Shown one piece after another: positions 1 through 7,668 of a stretch of DNA of 27,991 bases. The notes beneath the pieces were generated by a model. The model ran no database searches, had not been told where the DNA came from, and saw nothing but the letters and a program-made list of their open reading frames with translations. This stretch comes from Bacillota bacterium (lineage in GTDB: Bacteria; Bacillota; Clostridia; Christensenellales; Aristaeellaceae), in contig JAEYPB010000084.1 of NCBI GenBank assembly GCA_023411175.1, forward strand, positions 1 through 27,991, written 5' to 3'. Numbering within the stretch: the stretch's first letter is position 1; the number at the start of each line of letters is the position of its first letter. Made by a program: the position numbers and the translations under genes.

Positions 1-25
1 CACCGCGTTTTTTCTCCGCGCCGCA

Positions 26-2401
26 TCAGCACGAAATCGCGCTGGACGCCGGGTCGAGCCGCCGGATGATGTCCTCCTGGATGGCCGGGGACAAATCGAG
101 GAAATTGACAAAGGTGCCGTGGATGCGCATGATATAGACGCCGGACGGCGCGTACTTCGCCGGGTTTTTCAAGACCTTCCGGAGCATCTCCGGCGTAGTC
201 ACGTTGACGTACAGGTAGAACGGCGAAACCCCGTTTGCGTGCGCGTTGAAGAACAGCGGCGCGATCACCCTGTCGCGGAACTCCAGCCCCTTGCCCTCGT
301 GATTTTCGGCGCGGAAGTACTTCGGATCGACGCCCAGGTGGGACGCGTATCCGCCCGAAAACTTCTCAAAGGGCAGCTTCATCGCCGACAGCGCGCGCAG
401 CCCCAGCCCGCCCGCCGCGTCGCCCGCCAGCGGGTCGACGCCGTAGGAAAGCATTTCGCGGCTGCCGCGCCCGTCGGGGGTCGCGCCGACCCAGTAGCCG
501 TAGAGCAGGTGCGTGGACGGCGTCGAAAAGTCCGGCCGGAAGGGGTTGCCCAGGTAGTTTTTAAGCGACGCCACCATGTCCGACACGCGGGACGCGATCT
601 CGCGGGCCTCGCCGTCGGGCTGCGCTTCGTTCTCGCCGTACTTGGGGCAGGCGCTCAAAAACGCGCGCAACTCCTCGTAACCCTCGAAATTGGCGCGCAG
701 CGCGGGCAGGAGCATTTCCGCGTCCTGGGGACGCTCCGCCAGCAGGCGGTCGACGGCGACGAAGGAATCCGCCACCACCGCCAGGCCGTGGATCAGGCAG
801 CCGCTGCCGTTGTAGCGGGTGCCCTGGTGTACCGGGTCGCGCATGTCATAGCCCGACTCCATGCCGCCCATCATCGCGCTCAGGAACGGCACCGGCAGGT
901 GGGCGACCGCGCGGGACGCGCCGTTGGCCGCGCGCTCCATCTCGGCGAGGAAACCCTCGAGGTTTTTGTAGAATCGCTCGCGCAGCGAACGGAGCGCGGC
1001 GAGGGGCGCCTCCGGCTCGACGAAATTCCCGATCTCCTCGCCGGTCACCAGCGAAACCCCGCCCGTCAGCGTCAGCTCCAGAATTTTCGCAAGGTTCAGC
1101 CAGGTGTTGGTGGTGTTGCCGTTGTCCCGGCCCATGACGAGGGGCTCCTGACAGCCGGCGATGGCGTAATCCGCGAGGTCCGCTTCCCGGACGCCGCCGC
1201 GCCGCAGCACCTCGAACACGCTGTCGTCGTTAAACAGCGAGGGCGTGAGGCAGCCGGGGGTGAAGAAGAAGCGCCCCATCTCCCGGTACAGCTTCTCCGG
1301 CGTGCCTTTGTGCAGCTTGACCGACAGGATCGGCTGGGGCAGGTTCATCCCGTAGTAGGCGTCGAGGAGCGCGTAGCTGGTCTCGTTTGTCAGGTCGTTG
1401 CCTTCGGCATCGCGCCCGCCGACGATCAGGTTCTGTGAGATCGCCCAGCTGCGGTCGCCGACGTTGAAGAACACCAGCAGGTGCGAAAGATAGGCCGCCG
1501 CCTCGTCCCGGGAGAGCCCCTCCGCCGCGCGGTAGGGCTCGAAGATGCGGTCGGCGTTGCCGACGGAGAAGGCGAAGGGGTTGGGCGCCTGTTCCGCGCA
1601 CATCACCTGCCACAGGATCATGAAGCTCTGGATGGCCTCGTAAAGGTTCGTCGCGCCACCCTCGGGCACCTTGCGAAGCGCGTCCCGCATGCGGGTAAGC
1701 CGCGCCAGGTCGTCGCCCGAAGCTGTGCCCGCCATTTCATCGGCGAGGGCCGCGTACCGCCCGGCCAGCATCACCGCGGCCTCCAGCGCCCGCTTCATCG
1801 CGCGGAAATTAGACGCCTTCTCCGGGTCGCGCTCGGATTCGAGCTTTTCCGAAAGCGCCCGGATCGCCTCGCCCGCGCCCCGGGCGAGGAGGGGCCTTAC
1901 GTCCGGGATGACGTGCCCGGTCACCTGCTCCATGAAGAAGGCGACCTCGCCGGTCAGTTTTTCGACCGACCAATACGTCTCGGACAGCGCGCGCACGTAG
2001 GGCGTCTCCCGGTCGTGGGCCTTGACCGCCTCGATCCGCTGGGGCGGGAATTCATCGTTTGGCTCGATGTCGCCGAAAACTGCCGTCGGGTCGCAGTACC
2101 CGGCGAAGGATTCCACCTTGAAGCTGGGGTTGATGAGGGCGTAGGACCGGGCGAAGGCGTCCCGCTGGGTGCCCGCGAACAGCGCGTGGGCGCTGATCGA
2201 AATCGGCAGCGCCGCGAGCGCGTCGTAGAGAAGGTGCGCCGCCTTTTCCCCCGGCGGCAGCGCCGCGTATTTTTCCTCGTTTCGTGCGCAGGCTTCCCGG
2301 ATCAAAAACCACCCGTCCAGCCGCTTCAGCGCGCGCTCCTCGCGAAACAGCGCCTTCGCCCTGTCGATGACCGCGGACGGACTCAGCTTCACCATTTCCA
2401 T
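26..2401 (-). CDS. Glycyl radical enzyme (PFL-like family), substrate unknown
   Basis: A 791-aa cytoplasmic enzyme of the pyruvate formate-lyase/glycyl radical superfamily, which uses a backbone Gly radical to make a substrate-activating Cys thiyl radical. The thiyl site is seen as GCQEP (Cys417, Glu419). This C-x-E arrangement is typical of eliminases and lyases of the family and differs from the adjacent Cys-Cys pair of true PFL, so I do not call it formate acetyltransferase. The C-terminal radical loop reads RIHGTFVNF (Gly762), followed by a conserved helix. Family members more often have RV[SA]GY there, so the His and Thr are odd. The ATG at 2401 follows AGGAGG by 7 nt; a second ATG two codons in is possible. 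It is the last gene of an operon with its activase (12-nt gap) and a ROK regulator. No microcompartment genes are nearby. The substrate cannot be deduced; ROK control hints at something sugar-derived. Confidence 0.9.
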   Translation of the reverse strand: MEMVKLSPSAVIDRAKALFREERALKRLDGWFLIREACARNEEKYAALPPGEKAAHLLYDALAALPISISAHALFAGTQRDAFARSYALINPSFKVESFAGYCDPTAVFGDIEPNDEFPPQRIEAVKAHDRETPYVRALSETYWSVEKLTGEVAFFMEQVTGHVIPDVRPLLARGAGEAIRALSEKLESERDPEKASNFRAMKRALEAAVMLAGRYAALADEMAGTASGDDLARLTRMRDALRKVPEGGATNLYEAIQSFMILWQVMCAEQAPNPFAFSVGNADRIFEPYRAAEGLSRDEAAAYLSHLLVFFNVGDRSWAISQNLIVGGRDAEGNDLTNETSYALLDAYYGMNLPQPILSVKLHKGTPEKLYREMGRFFFTPGCLTPSLFNDDSVFEVLRRGGVREADLADYAIAGCQEPLVMGRDNGNTTNTWLNLAKILELTLTGGVSLVTGEEIGNFVEPEAPLAALRSLRERFYKNLEGFLAEMERAANGASRAVAHLPVPFLSAMMGGMESGYDMRDPVHQGTRYNGSGCLIHGLAVVADSFVAVDRLLAERPQDAEMLLPALRANFEGYEELRAFLSACPKYGENEAQPDGEAREIASRVSDMVASLKNYLGNPFRPDFSTPSTHLLYGYWVGATPDGRGSREMLSYGVDPLAGDAAGGLGLRALSAMKLPFEKFSGGYASHLGVDPKYFRAENHEGKGLEFRDRVIAPLFFNAHANGVSPFYLYVNVTTPEMLRKVLKNPAKYAPSGVYIMRIHGTFVNFLDLSPAIQEDIIRRLDPASSAISC

Positions 2402-2413
2402 ACCTCTACCTCC

Positions 2414-3139
2414 TCAGGTTCTGACCACCTCGAGCCCTTCGGCTTCGAGCACCTTTTCCAGTTCCTCGGCCCGTCCGGCGGGCAAAAACGCGTCCTCCAT
2501 GCCGTAGGAAAGCCCCAGTTTTTCCCACTTGTCCCGGCCGTATTCGTGGTAGCGCAATACCTCGACGCGCGCGTGGCCCGCGAAGCGGGAGAGGTACGCG
2601 CCAAAGCCTTTAAGCGCGGCCAAATCGTCGTTCACGCCGTGGATCAGCGGGATGCGGATGAGAAGGTTCACCCCCGCGTCCGCCGCGCGCCCGAGGTTCT
2701 CCTTCACCCCGTCGATCGAAAGCCCCGTGTACTTCTGATGCGCCGTCCCGTCCGGGTGCTTGAAATCGGCGATCAAGAGGTCTGTCAAGCCAAAGAGCGC
2801 GGGGAGCCTCGGGTGGGTGGCGTTCGATTCAAGGGCGGTGTGGACGCCGCCCGCGCGCACCCTAAGAAAGAGCGCTGCCACCGCGTCCAGCTGCCCGGTG
2901 GCCTCGCCGCCGGTCAGCGTCAGCCCGCCGCCGTCAAAGAACATCGGCTTGGCGGCGATTGCCGCCTCCGCGATTTTCTCCACGTCCTCCCGGCGGTTTC
3001 CGGGCCGCCCCGCGGCCACGCCCTCCGGGTTCGAGCACCAGGGGCAGCGCATGTTGCAGCCCGCCAGGTGGTACACCAGCCGGTTGCCCGGCCCGTCCTG
3101 ATTGTAGTTGAAGCCCTTCTGAAAGTATTCGATGGTCAT
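2414..3139 (-). CDS. Glycyl radical enzyme activating enzyme (radical SAM)
   Basis: A 241-aa radical-SAM activase that installs the glycyl radical on the neighbouring enzyme using S-adenosylmethionine and a [4Fe-4S] cluster. The cluster motif C-x3-C-x2-C is seen as GCNMRCPWC (Cys28, Cys32, Cys35), followed by a glycine-rich TGGEA segment. The length matches short PflA-type activases. The two-cluster ferredoxin insert, common in activases of diol dehydratase or choline lyase type enzymes, is absent because there is no extra Cys-rich block after Cys35. The ATG overlaps the stop of the upstream ROK gene (ATGA) with a GGAGG 6-7 nt before it, so the two are probably translationally coupled. Partner assignment to the radical enzyme rests on adjacency and family logic. 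Confidence 0.9.
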   Translation of the reverse strand: MTIEYFQKGFNYNQDGPGNRLVYHLAGCNMRCPWCSNPEGVAAGRPGNRREDVEKIAEAAIAAKPMFFDGGGLTLTGGEATGQLDAVAALFLRVRAGGVHTALESNATHPRLPALFGLTDLLIADFKHPDGTAHQKYTGLSIDGVKENLGRAADAGVNLLIRIPLIHGVNDDLAALKGFGAYLSRFAGHARVEVLRYHEYGRDKWEKLGLSYGMEDAFLPAGRAEELEKVLEAEGLEVVRT

Positions 3140-4344
3140 GCCGTGCCTCCCGCCTGTCCAAATGCGCCCGTGGGCCTCAGCAAAAGATTGTCCAGCGCCA
3201 CGACGCTCGCGCCCACGAGCATCGGGTCCCCCGGCAGATGGTTCACCGAAACCTTCAGCGCGCCGTAGACCTCCGGCATCAGGTGACGGCGGAGCACCCC
3301 GTCCGCAACCTCAGGGAAGAACTCGCCGCCGCCCTCCACCAGCCGGTCGGCGAATACCACCGAATCCGGGTTCAGGGCGTTGATGAGCCCGCAGACGCCG
3401 AAGGCAAGATGCCCCGCCACCCGGCGGTATGCCTCCCGCGCCGCGTCCTCCCCCGATCGCACCCGCCGGAGGATCTCGTCAAGGCCCGGCGACTCGCCGC
3501 CCTCCGTGAGCCGCGTCAGCGCGTAGGCCTCCTTGAGCGCTTCGGAGGACGCGTAAAGCTCCAGACAGCCCCGGTTGCCGCACTCGCAGAGCGGCCCGGC
3601 AAAGTTGATGCTGGCGTGGCCGATCTCCCCGGCGTAGCCGCTGGCGCCGTGGTACGCCTGTCCGCCGGTGATCAGCCCCGCGCCGACGCCCCGGTCGCAC
3701 ACCACGTACAGAAGGTTTTCGTCGCGCCGGTGCTCGCCGTACCAAAGCTCTGCCATCGCGCCGCAGTTGGCGTCGTGCTCGAGGAACACCTTGAGGCCGG
3801 TGGCCCTCTGAAGCCCCGCCTCGATGTCCACCCCGGCCCAGCCGGGAAAGCCGCTCATCAGCGTGATGCGCTTCGTCCGGGCGTTGAAGGGCCCCGGCAG
3901 CGCCACGCCCAGCGCCAGAACCTCCCCCGGCGCGCGGGCGAGGGTTTCCGTCACCAGGCGGCACAGCGCCTCCAGCGAAGCCTCCGCCCCCCGCTCCGGG
4001 CGGTTCTCGGCCTGACCGTAGGCCTTTTCGTTTCCGGCGATGTCATAGACCGCGCAGGACAGGTAGCTGCGGTTGACCCGCGCCGCGCCCAGCAGGAATT
4101 TATCCTCGTTCAGCGTCAGCCCCATGGGCCGTCGGCCCAGCGGCGCGTCACGCCCGGTGGTCTCGGACACCAGTCCCCAGTCCACGAGCTCCTTCACGAT
4201 CTTCGTGATGGTCGCCTGCTTGAGCCCGGTGAGCCGAACGAGGCCGATGCGCGTCTCCGCGCGCCCGGAATGCAGCGCGCGGATGACCAGCGCGCGGTTC
4301 AGTTCCTTCTGTGCGTCCCGGCTGATGCCCGTTTCGTTTTGCAT
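3136..4344 (-). CDS. ROK family transcriptional regulator
   Basis: A 402-aa protein with an N-terminal winged helix-turn-helix (about residues 15-62) and a C-terminal ROK sugar-kinase-like domain. The ROK zinc motif is clear (His243, then CECGNRGC with Cys253, Cys255, Cys260). The HDAN segment (about 190-193) corresponds to the catalytic Asp region of ROK kinases. HTH-bearing ROK proteins such as NagC and XylR are usually repressors released by a sugar or sugar phosphate. It is the first gene of the operon with the activase (4-nt overlap) and radical enzyme. A palindrome covers the -10 of its own promoter, so autoregulation of the whole operon is likely. The effector is not known; this assignment of role is inference from family and context. 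Confidence 0.9.
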   Translation of the reverse strand: MQNETGISRDAQKELNRALVIRALHSGRAETRIGLVRLTGLKQATITKIVKELVDWGLVSETTGRDAPLGRRPMGLTLNEDKFLLGAARVNRSYLSCAVYDIAGNEKAYGQAENRPERGAEASLEALCRLVTETLARAPGEVLALGVALPGPFNARTKRITLMSGFPGWAGVDIEAGLQRATGLKVFLEHDANCGAMAELWYGEHRRDENLLYVVCDRGVGAGLITGGQAYHGASGYAGEIGHASINFAGPLCECGNRGCLELYASSEALKEAYALTRLTEGGESPGLDEILRRVRSGEDAAREAYRRVAGHLAFGVCGLINALNPDSVVFADRLVEGGGEFFPEVADGVLRRHLMPEVYGALKVSVNHLPGDPMLVGASVVALDNLLLRPTGAFGQAGGTA

Positions 4345-4356
4345 GGGTCGCCCCCG

Positions 4357-4381
4357 ATATAATTCACTAAGTGCATTATAT
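4357..4381. promoter_or_regulatory. 25-bp palindromic operator over the -10 (probable ROK site)
   Basis: Arms ATATAAT and ATTATAT flank a TCACTAAGTGC core; only one symmetric pair and the central base break the symmetry. It contains the -10 hexamer and covers the expected transcription start, a position where bound repressor would block polymerase. The first gene downstream encodes a ROK regulator, which makes it the best candidate ligand. Binding is inferred. Confidence 0.75.
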
Positions 4382-4403
4382 GTCCGCCCGCGCCCGTTGT
4401 CAA
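4375..4403 (-). promoter_or_regulatory. Consensus promoter of the ROK/activase/radical-enzyme operon
   Basis: On the minus strand, a perfect TTGACA (4398-4403) is separated by 17 nt from a perfect TATAAT (4375-4380). The ROK start codon lies about 30 nt downstream. Such a strong core promoter implies that control comes from repression. Confidence 0.85.
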
Positions 4404-4477
4404 CGCGTCAAAACCCCGAACAGCGTAAATTGTGCGCCGCAAACCTTTACATTCTGCCGCGAATTCCGACACTCAAT

Positions 4478-4505
4478 AAAAAAACGCCCGCGCTTTTGCG
4501 CGGGC
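4478..4505 (-). terminator. Rho-independent terminator after alanine dehydrogenase
   Basis: Read on the minus strand: an 8-bp GC stem (GCCCGCGC/GCGCGGGC) with an AAAA loop, followed by G and seven T residues. It lies about 190 nt beyond the ald stop, after the structured repeat copy, and before the promoter of the ROK operon. Confidence 0.85.
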
Positions 4506-4535
4506 AGACCAGGATCATAACCCCTCGTGTCTTCC

Positions 4536-4652
4536 AATCGTGCACGGCGGCGTGTACGCCGGGAATGGCTTCCTTAACCAGTTACGAAGACTTGCGGAGG
4601 AAACAATCCCTCCGGTCAGTGCTCCCCCGGAAATCCCAAAGCATTTCAGGCC
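4536..4652 (-). repeat. 3'-UTR structured repeat, copy A (after ald)
   Basis: About 117 bp of three consecutive hairpins downstream of the ald stop. In the sense of ald it begins with GGCCTGAAA...ATTTCCGGGGG, continues to a stem bounded by GTTTCC and GGAAGC, and ends with a CGGCG-type hairpin before GATTGG. It aligns nearly end to end with copy B (10503-10620), with conserved blocks such as TAACCAGT, GGAAACAAT and TTTCAGG on the plus strand. It is followed by a true terminator. The rest of the 4345-4691 gap holds no gene. Confidence 0.8.
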
Positions 4653-4691
4653 TTCCCCCCGGCCTGAAAACCAACGGGTTTTTCAGTACCG

Positions 4692-5795
4692 TTACAGCGC
4701 CAATCCCTTGAGCGGCAGGCCGAAGGCCTCGGCGACGCCGGGGCAGGTGACCTCGCCCTCGTAGACGTTGATGGCGGAGACGATGCTCTCATTGCGCCGG
4801 GCGGCCTCTTCGAGGCCCAGGTCGGCGATTTTGAGCCCGTAGCCCAGCGTGGCGTTGGTCAGCGCCATCGTCGCGGTGTAGGGCACCGCGCCGGGCATGT
4901 TGGCGACGCAGTAGTGCACCACGCCGTCCACGACGAAGGTTGGGTTGTCGTGGTAGGTGGGGCGGGTGGTCTCGACGCAGCCGCCCTGGTCGACCGCCAC
5001 GTCGACGATGACCGATCCGGGGCGCATCCGCTTCAGGTGCTCGCGGCGGATCAGCTTGGGCGCGGCGGCGCCGGGAATGAGCACCGCGCCGATCACGAGG
5101 TCGGCGTCGGCGATCTCCTCACAGATGGCCTGCGTAGTGGAAAACACCGTTTTGATGTTGCTGTTAAACAGCTCATCCAGCTCGACCAGCCGGTCGATGG
5201 ACAGGTCGATCACCGTCACATCCGCGCCGAGCCCCAGCGCCATGCGGCAGGCGTTGGTGCCGACGAAGCCGCCGCCCAGCACCACGACCTTGGCCTTGCG
5301 CACGCCCGGCACGCCGGAGATCAGTACGCCCCGGCCGCCGAAGGGCTTTTCGAGGCACTTCGCGCCCTCGATGGCGGCGAGCCGCCCGGCGATCTCACTC
5401 ATGGGCTTGAGCAGCGGCAGCTGCCCCTTTCTGTCCTTCAGCGTTTCGTAGGCGACGCCCTTGCAGCCGGAGGCGAGCAGCGCGTCGGTCAGCGCCCGGT
5501 CGGCGGCCAGGTGCAAATAGGTGTAGAGGATCTGCCCCTTTCGGATCTTCGGATACTCCGCCGGAAGCGGCTCCTTGACCTTGATGACCATGTCGCTCTC
5601 GGCCCAGACGCCGTCGGCGCTTGTCAGTACCGCACCGGCCTGCTCGTATTCGGCGTCCGAAAAGCCGCTGCCCTCGCCGAGTCCGGCCTCCGCCAGCACC
5701 CGGTGCCCGTGGCGGACGTACTCCGCGGCGTTGGCGGGCGTGAGCCCCACCCGAAATTCGCTGTTCTTGATCTCCCTGACGCACCCGACGGTCAT
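4692..5795 (-). CDS. ald: Alanine dehydrogenase
   Basis: A 367-aa NAD-dependent alanine dehydrogenase (alanine + NAD + water to pyruvate + ammonia + NADH), cytoplasmic. The N-terminus MTVGCVREIKNSEFRVGLTP is the family start. Seen further on are IKVKEP (Lys74), YTYLHLA (His95), a Rossmann glycine motif GGGFVG at about 174-179, and VDVAVDQGG with the catalytic Asp region. The reading frame stays open for 36 codons upstream, but that extension is low-complexity and outside the family. The ATG at 5795, preceded by AGGGGG, gives the normal family length. It is a single gene between two terminators. In a fermenter it can serve alanine use or nitrogen/redox balance. Confidence 0.95.
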   Translation of the reverse strand: MTVGCVREIKNSEFRVGLTPANAAEYVRHGHRVLAEAGLGEGSGFSDAEYEQAGAVLTSADGVWAESDMVIKVKEPLPAEYPKIRKGQILYTYLHLAADRALTDALLASGCKGVAYETLKDRKGQLPLLKPMSEIAGRLAAIEGAKCLEKPFGGRGVLISGVPGVRKAKVVVLGGGFVGTNACRMALGLGADVTVIDLSIDRLVELDELFNSNIKTVFSTTQAICEEIADADLVIGAVLIPGAAAPKLIRREHLKRMRPGSVIVDVAVDQGGCVETTRPTYHDNPTFVVDGVVHYCVANMPGAVPYTATMALTNATLGYGLKIADLGLEEAARRNESIVSAINVYEGEVTCPGVAEAFGLPLKGLAL

Positions 5796-5969
5796 ACGCT
5801 CGCGCCCCCTGTCGAAATTTCCCCGCGCGCCGGTCGCCTGTCCGTCCGGGCGCGCGCCGGAGCGGACGGCCGGGCGCGCCTCGTTCGCGCGAGCCGGATG
5901 CAAAAAAATTCTCCGTTCCGCCGCGCTTTTCCTCCGGCGAAATCAGACGAAATCCACGGGCGCGCCGAA

Positions 5970-6008
5970 AAATTTTTGAGCCCGGCATTTCGCCGGGCTC
6001 AAAAATTT
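5970..6008 (-). terminator. Long-stem terminator after the CUT2 sugar operon
   Basis: A perfect 17-bp inverted repeat (AAATTTTTGAGCCCGGC and its complement) around an ATTTC loop. The T-rich ends make it functional in either direction. It lies 22 nt past the isomerase stop, so it closes the sugar-transport operon. The remaining sequence up to ald (5796-5969) is GC-rich with no recognisable gene or consensus promoter. Confidence 0.9.
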
Positions 6009-6030
6009 CTCAAAAAGGGCGTCGTATCGC

Positions 6031-6609
6031 TCAGCGATTCCACTTCGGGTTGTCCACCATCGTCGGCGCGCCGCCGACGTCCACCACGAGCTTTCGGTAG
6101 CCCTTCTCCTCGATGGTGCCGTAGTCGTGCCCCGCGTCGGCGCGGAAGGCGAAGAACATCACGAGCGGCACAGTTCCGGTGTTGATGGACCGGTGCGCGT
6201 TTCGCCCCGGCACATACAGGCTGTCTCCGGGCTTCAAAAAGCACAGGCTGCATTCGCCCTCGGGGGTCTCCATCAGCATCGCACCCTCGCCGGACAGGCA
6301 GTAGTACACCTCGGCCACGTCCAGGATGGTGTGGAAATGCCCTTTCGTCAAAAAGTACTCGTCCCCCACCTTGCCGGGGTAGATGATGGTGGTGCCGAAG
6401 CGCAGGTCGCCCGGCGTCTCGGGGATCTGGTTCAGCTCGTAGAATTCGTAGACCATCGGGTTTCCGCGCTTCTGCATCTCCGCAGCGGCGGCCTGATCGT
6501 GGAAGGCGGGCGCGACGTCCCGCAGCGTCCGCGCGGTGGGCTGCGCGCCGCCAGTTTCGCAGCGGCCGGTCACAAGGTCAAAATCCAGCACAAAGGGCTT
6601 TACTTCCAT
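6031..6609 (-). CDS. pgiA: Cupin-type glucose-6-phosphate isomerase
   Basis: A 192-aa protein of the archaeal/cupin phosphoglucose isomerase family, which interconverts glucose-6-phosphate and fructose-6-phosphate with a bound metal and is unrelated to the classical large enzyme. The metal site is visible: GHFH (His91, His93), Glu100 in DVAEVYYC, and His139 in RNAHRSI. The spacing is identical to that of the Pyrococcus furiosus enzyme. FGTTIIYPGKVGDEYFLTKGH is typical of the family. It is the last gene of the CUT2 sugar operon, 21 nt after the second permease, and terminates at the stem-loop just downstream. Its place in an import operon suggests that the imported sugar enters as a hexose phosphate, but the substrate is not shown. 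Confidence 0.9.
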   Translation of the reverse strand: MEVKPFVLDFDLVTGRCETGGAQPTARTLRDVAPAFHDQAAAAEMQKRGNPMVYEFYELNQIPETPGDLRFGTTIIYPGKVGDEYFLTKGHFHTILDVAEVYYCLSGEGAMLMETPEGECSLCFLKPGDSLYVPGRNAHRSINTGTVPLVMFFAFRADAGHDYGTIEEKGYRKLVVDVGGAPTMVDNPKWNR

Positions 6610-6630
6610 ACCCTTTCTCCTTTCGTGGGG

Positions 6631-7656
6631 CTATTTAATGGTCAGTCCGCGGGTGGATCGGTCCATCGAAACCGCGATGGCCGCCAGCACGAACACGCCG
6701 AACACCACGTTCTGCCAGTAGGCGTCCACGCCGATAAAGTTCATGCCGTTGTTGATGATGGCGACGGTGAATACGCCCAGCACCGTGCCCAGCGCGCTGC
6801 CCTTGCCGCCGGTCAGCGCGGTGCCGCCCAGCACGCAGGAGGCCACGATGAGCAGCGTGAACGGGTCGCCGATGGTGGGCGCGCAGGAGCGCAGCTTGGC
6901 GGCGAGGAATACCCCGCCCAGCGCCGCGCACAGGCCGTTGACGGTGAACACCGCGATCTTGGTCTTGTCGACGGGGGTCCCGGCGATGCGGGCGGCGCGC
7001 TCGTTGCCGCCGATGGCGTACATCGCGCGCCCGACGGCGGTGCGGGTCTGGAACACGTACACCAGCGCGACCAGCATCAGCGCCAATAGAAGCGGCAGCC
7101 CCACCACGCCAAAGGACACCTTAAACCAGTTGACCGCGCCCCACATGCTCTTGGGCACCGAGATGGGCGCCTCGGCGATGAGCAGCGCCGCCGACTGCCA
7201 CACCGACATGAACGCCAGCGACGCGATGAACGAAGGCACCTTCAGCTTCACGTGGATCACGCCCAGCAGGAACCCGGCCGCGAGGCCGAACGCGAGCGAG
7301 ATCGAAAACGCCACAAAGGTCGCCAGCGCCACGTTCGGCTCCTGCCCGGCGGCGGCGTAATTGTCGCTGAACGCCTTCAGGAACTTGACGAACAGCACGT
7401 TCGAAACCGAGCACACCGCGCCCATCGAAAGGTCGATGGACCCGAACAGGAGGACCGAGGTCATGCCCACGGACATGATCATCAGCGGCGCGGTATCCCG
7501 AAGCAGGTTCGTCAGGTTGGAGTTCCCCAGAAAGTTCTGCTGGGTGGTGGAAAGCCCCACCACGAGCAGCACGATGGCGGAAAAGCTGAAGTACTGTACG
7601 ATTTTTTCGCGCAGCCTGTATTTTTTCCCCGCGTCAACCGCTTTTATTTGACTCAT
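6631..7656 (-). CDS. Sugar ABC transporter permease (RbsC-like), second permease
   Basis: A 341-aa polytopic membrane protein of the ribose/xylose-type (CUT2) permease family. Hydrophobic segments alternate through the whole length. Family landmarks are GSIDLSMGA after the third segment, VKLKVPSFIASLAFM in the middle, and GGTALTGGKGSALGT near the end. It pairs with the other permease (9213-10235), which has the same landmarks, probably as a heterodimeric channel energised by the ATPase between them. It starts 12 nt after the ATPase stop. Substrate is inferred only as a monosaccharide or related small molecule. Confidence 0.92.
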   Translation of the reverse strand: MSQIKAVDAGKKYRLREKIVQYFSFSAIVLLVVGLSTTQQNFLGNSNLTNLLRDTAPLMIMSVGMTSVLLFGSIDLSMGAVCSVSNVLFVKFLKAFSDNYAAAGQEPNVALATFVAFSISLAFGLAAGFLLGVIHVKLKVPSFIASLAFMSVWQSAALLIAEAPISVPKSMWGAVNWFKVSFGVVGLPLLLALMLVALVYVFQTRTAVGRAMYAIGGNERAARIAGTPVDKTKIAVFTVNGLCAALGGVFLAAKLRSCAPTIGDPFTLLIVASCVLGGTALTGGKGSALGTVLGVFTVAIINNGMNFIGVDAYWQNVVFGVFVLAAIAVSMDRSTRGLTIK

Positions 7657-7668
7657 GTTTCGCCCTCC

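Noticed and set aside
26..2401. Calling the radical enzyme pyruvate formate-lyase
   Set aside because: The adjacent Cys-Cys site of PFL is missing; the site is GCQEP, as in lyases and dehydratases of the superfamily.
119..3268. Long open frames on the plus strand opposite the radical enzyme and activase (up to 595 codons)
   Set aside because: They are antisense shadows in GC-rich DNA: Arg/Pro/His-rich, without domains, while the minus strand has complete known families.
5796..5903. Upstream extension of alanine dehydrogenase by 36 codons
   Set aside because: The extension is Ala/Arg-rich and outside the family; the ATG at 5795 with AGGGGG gives the standard length.
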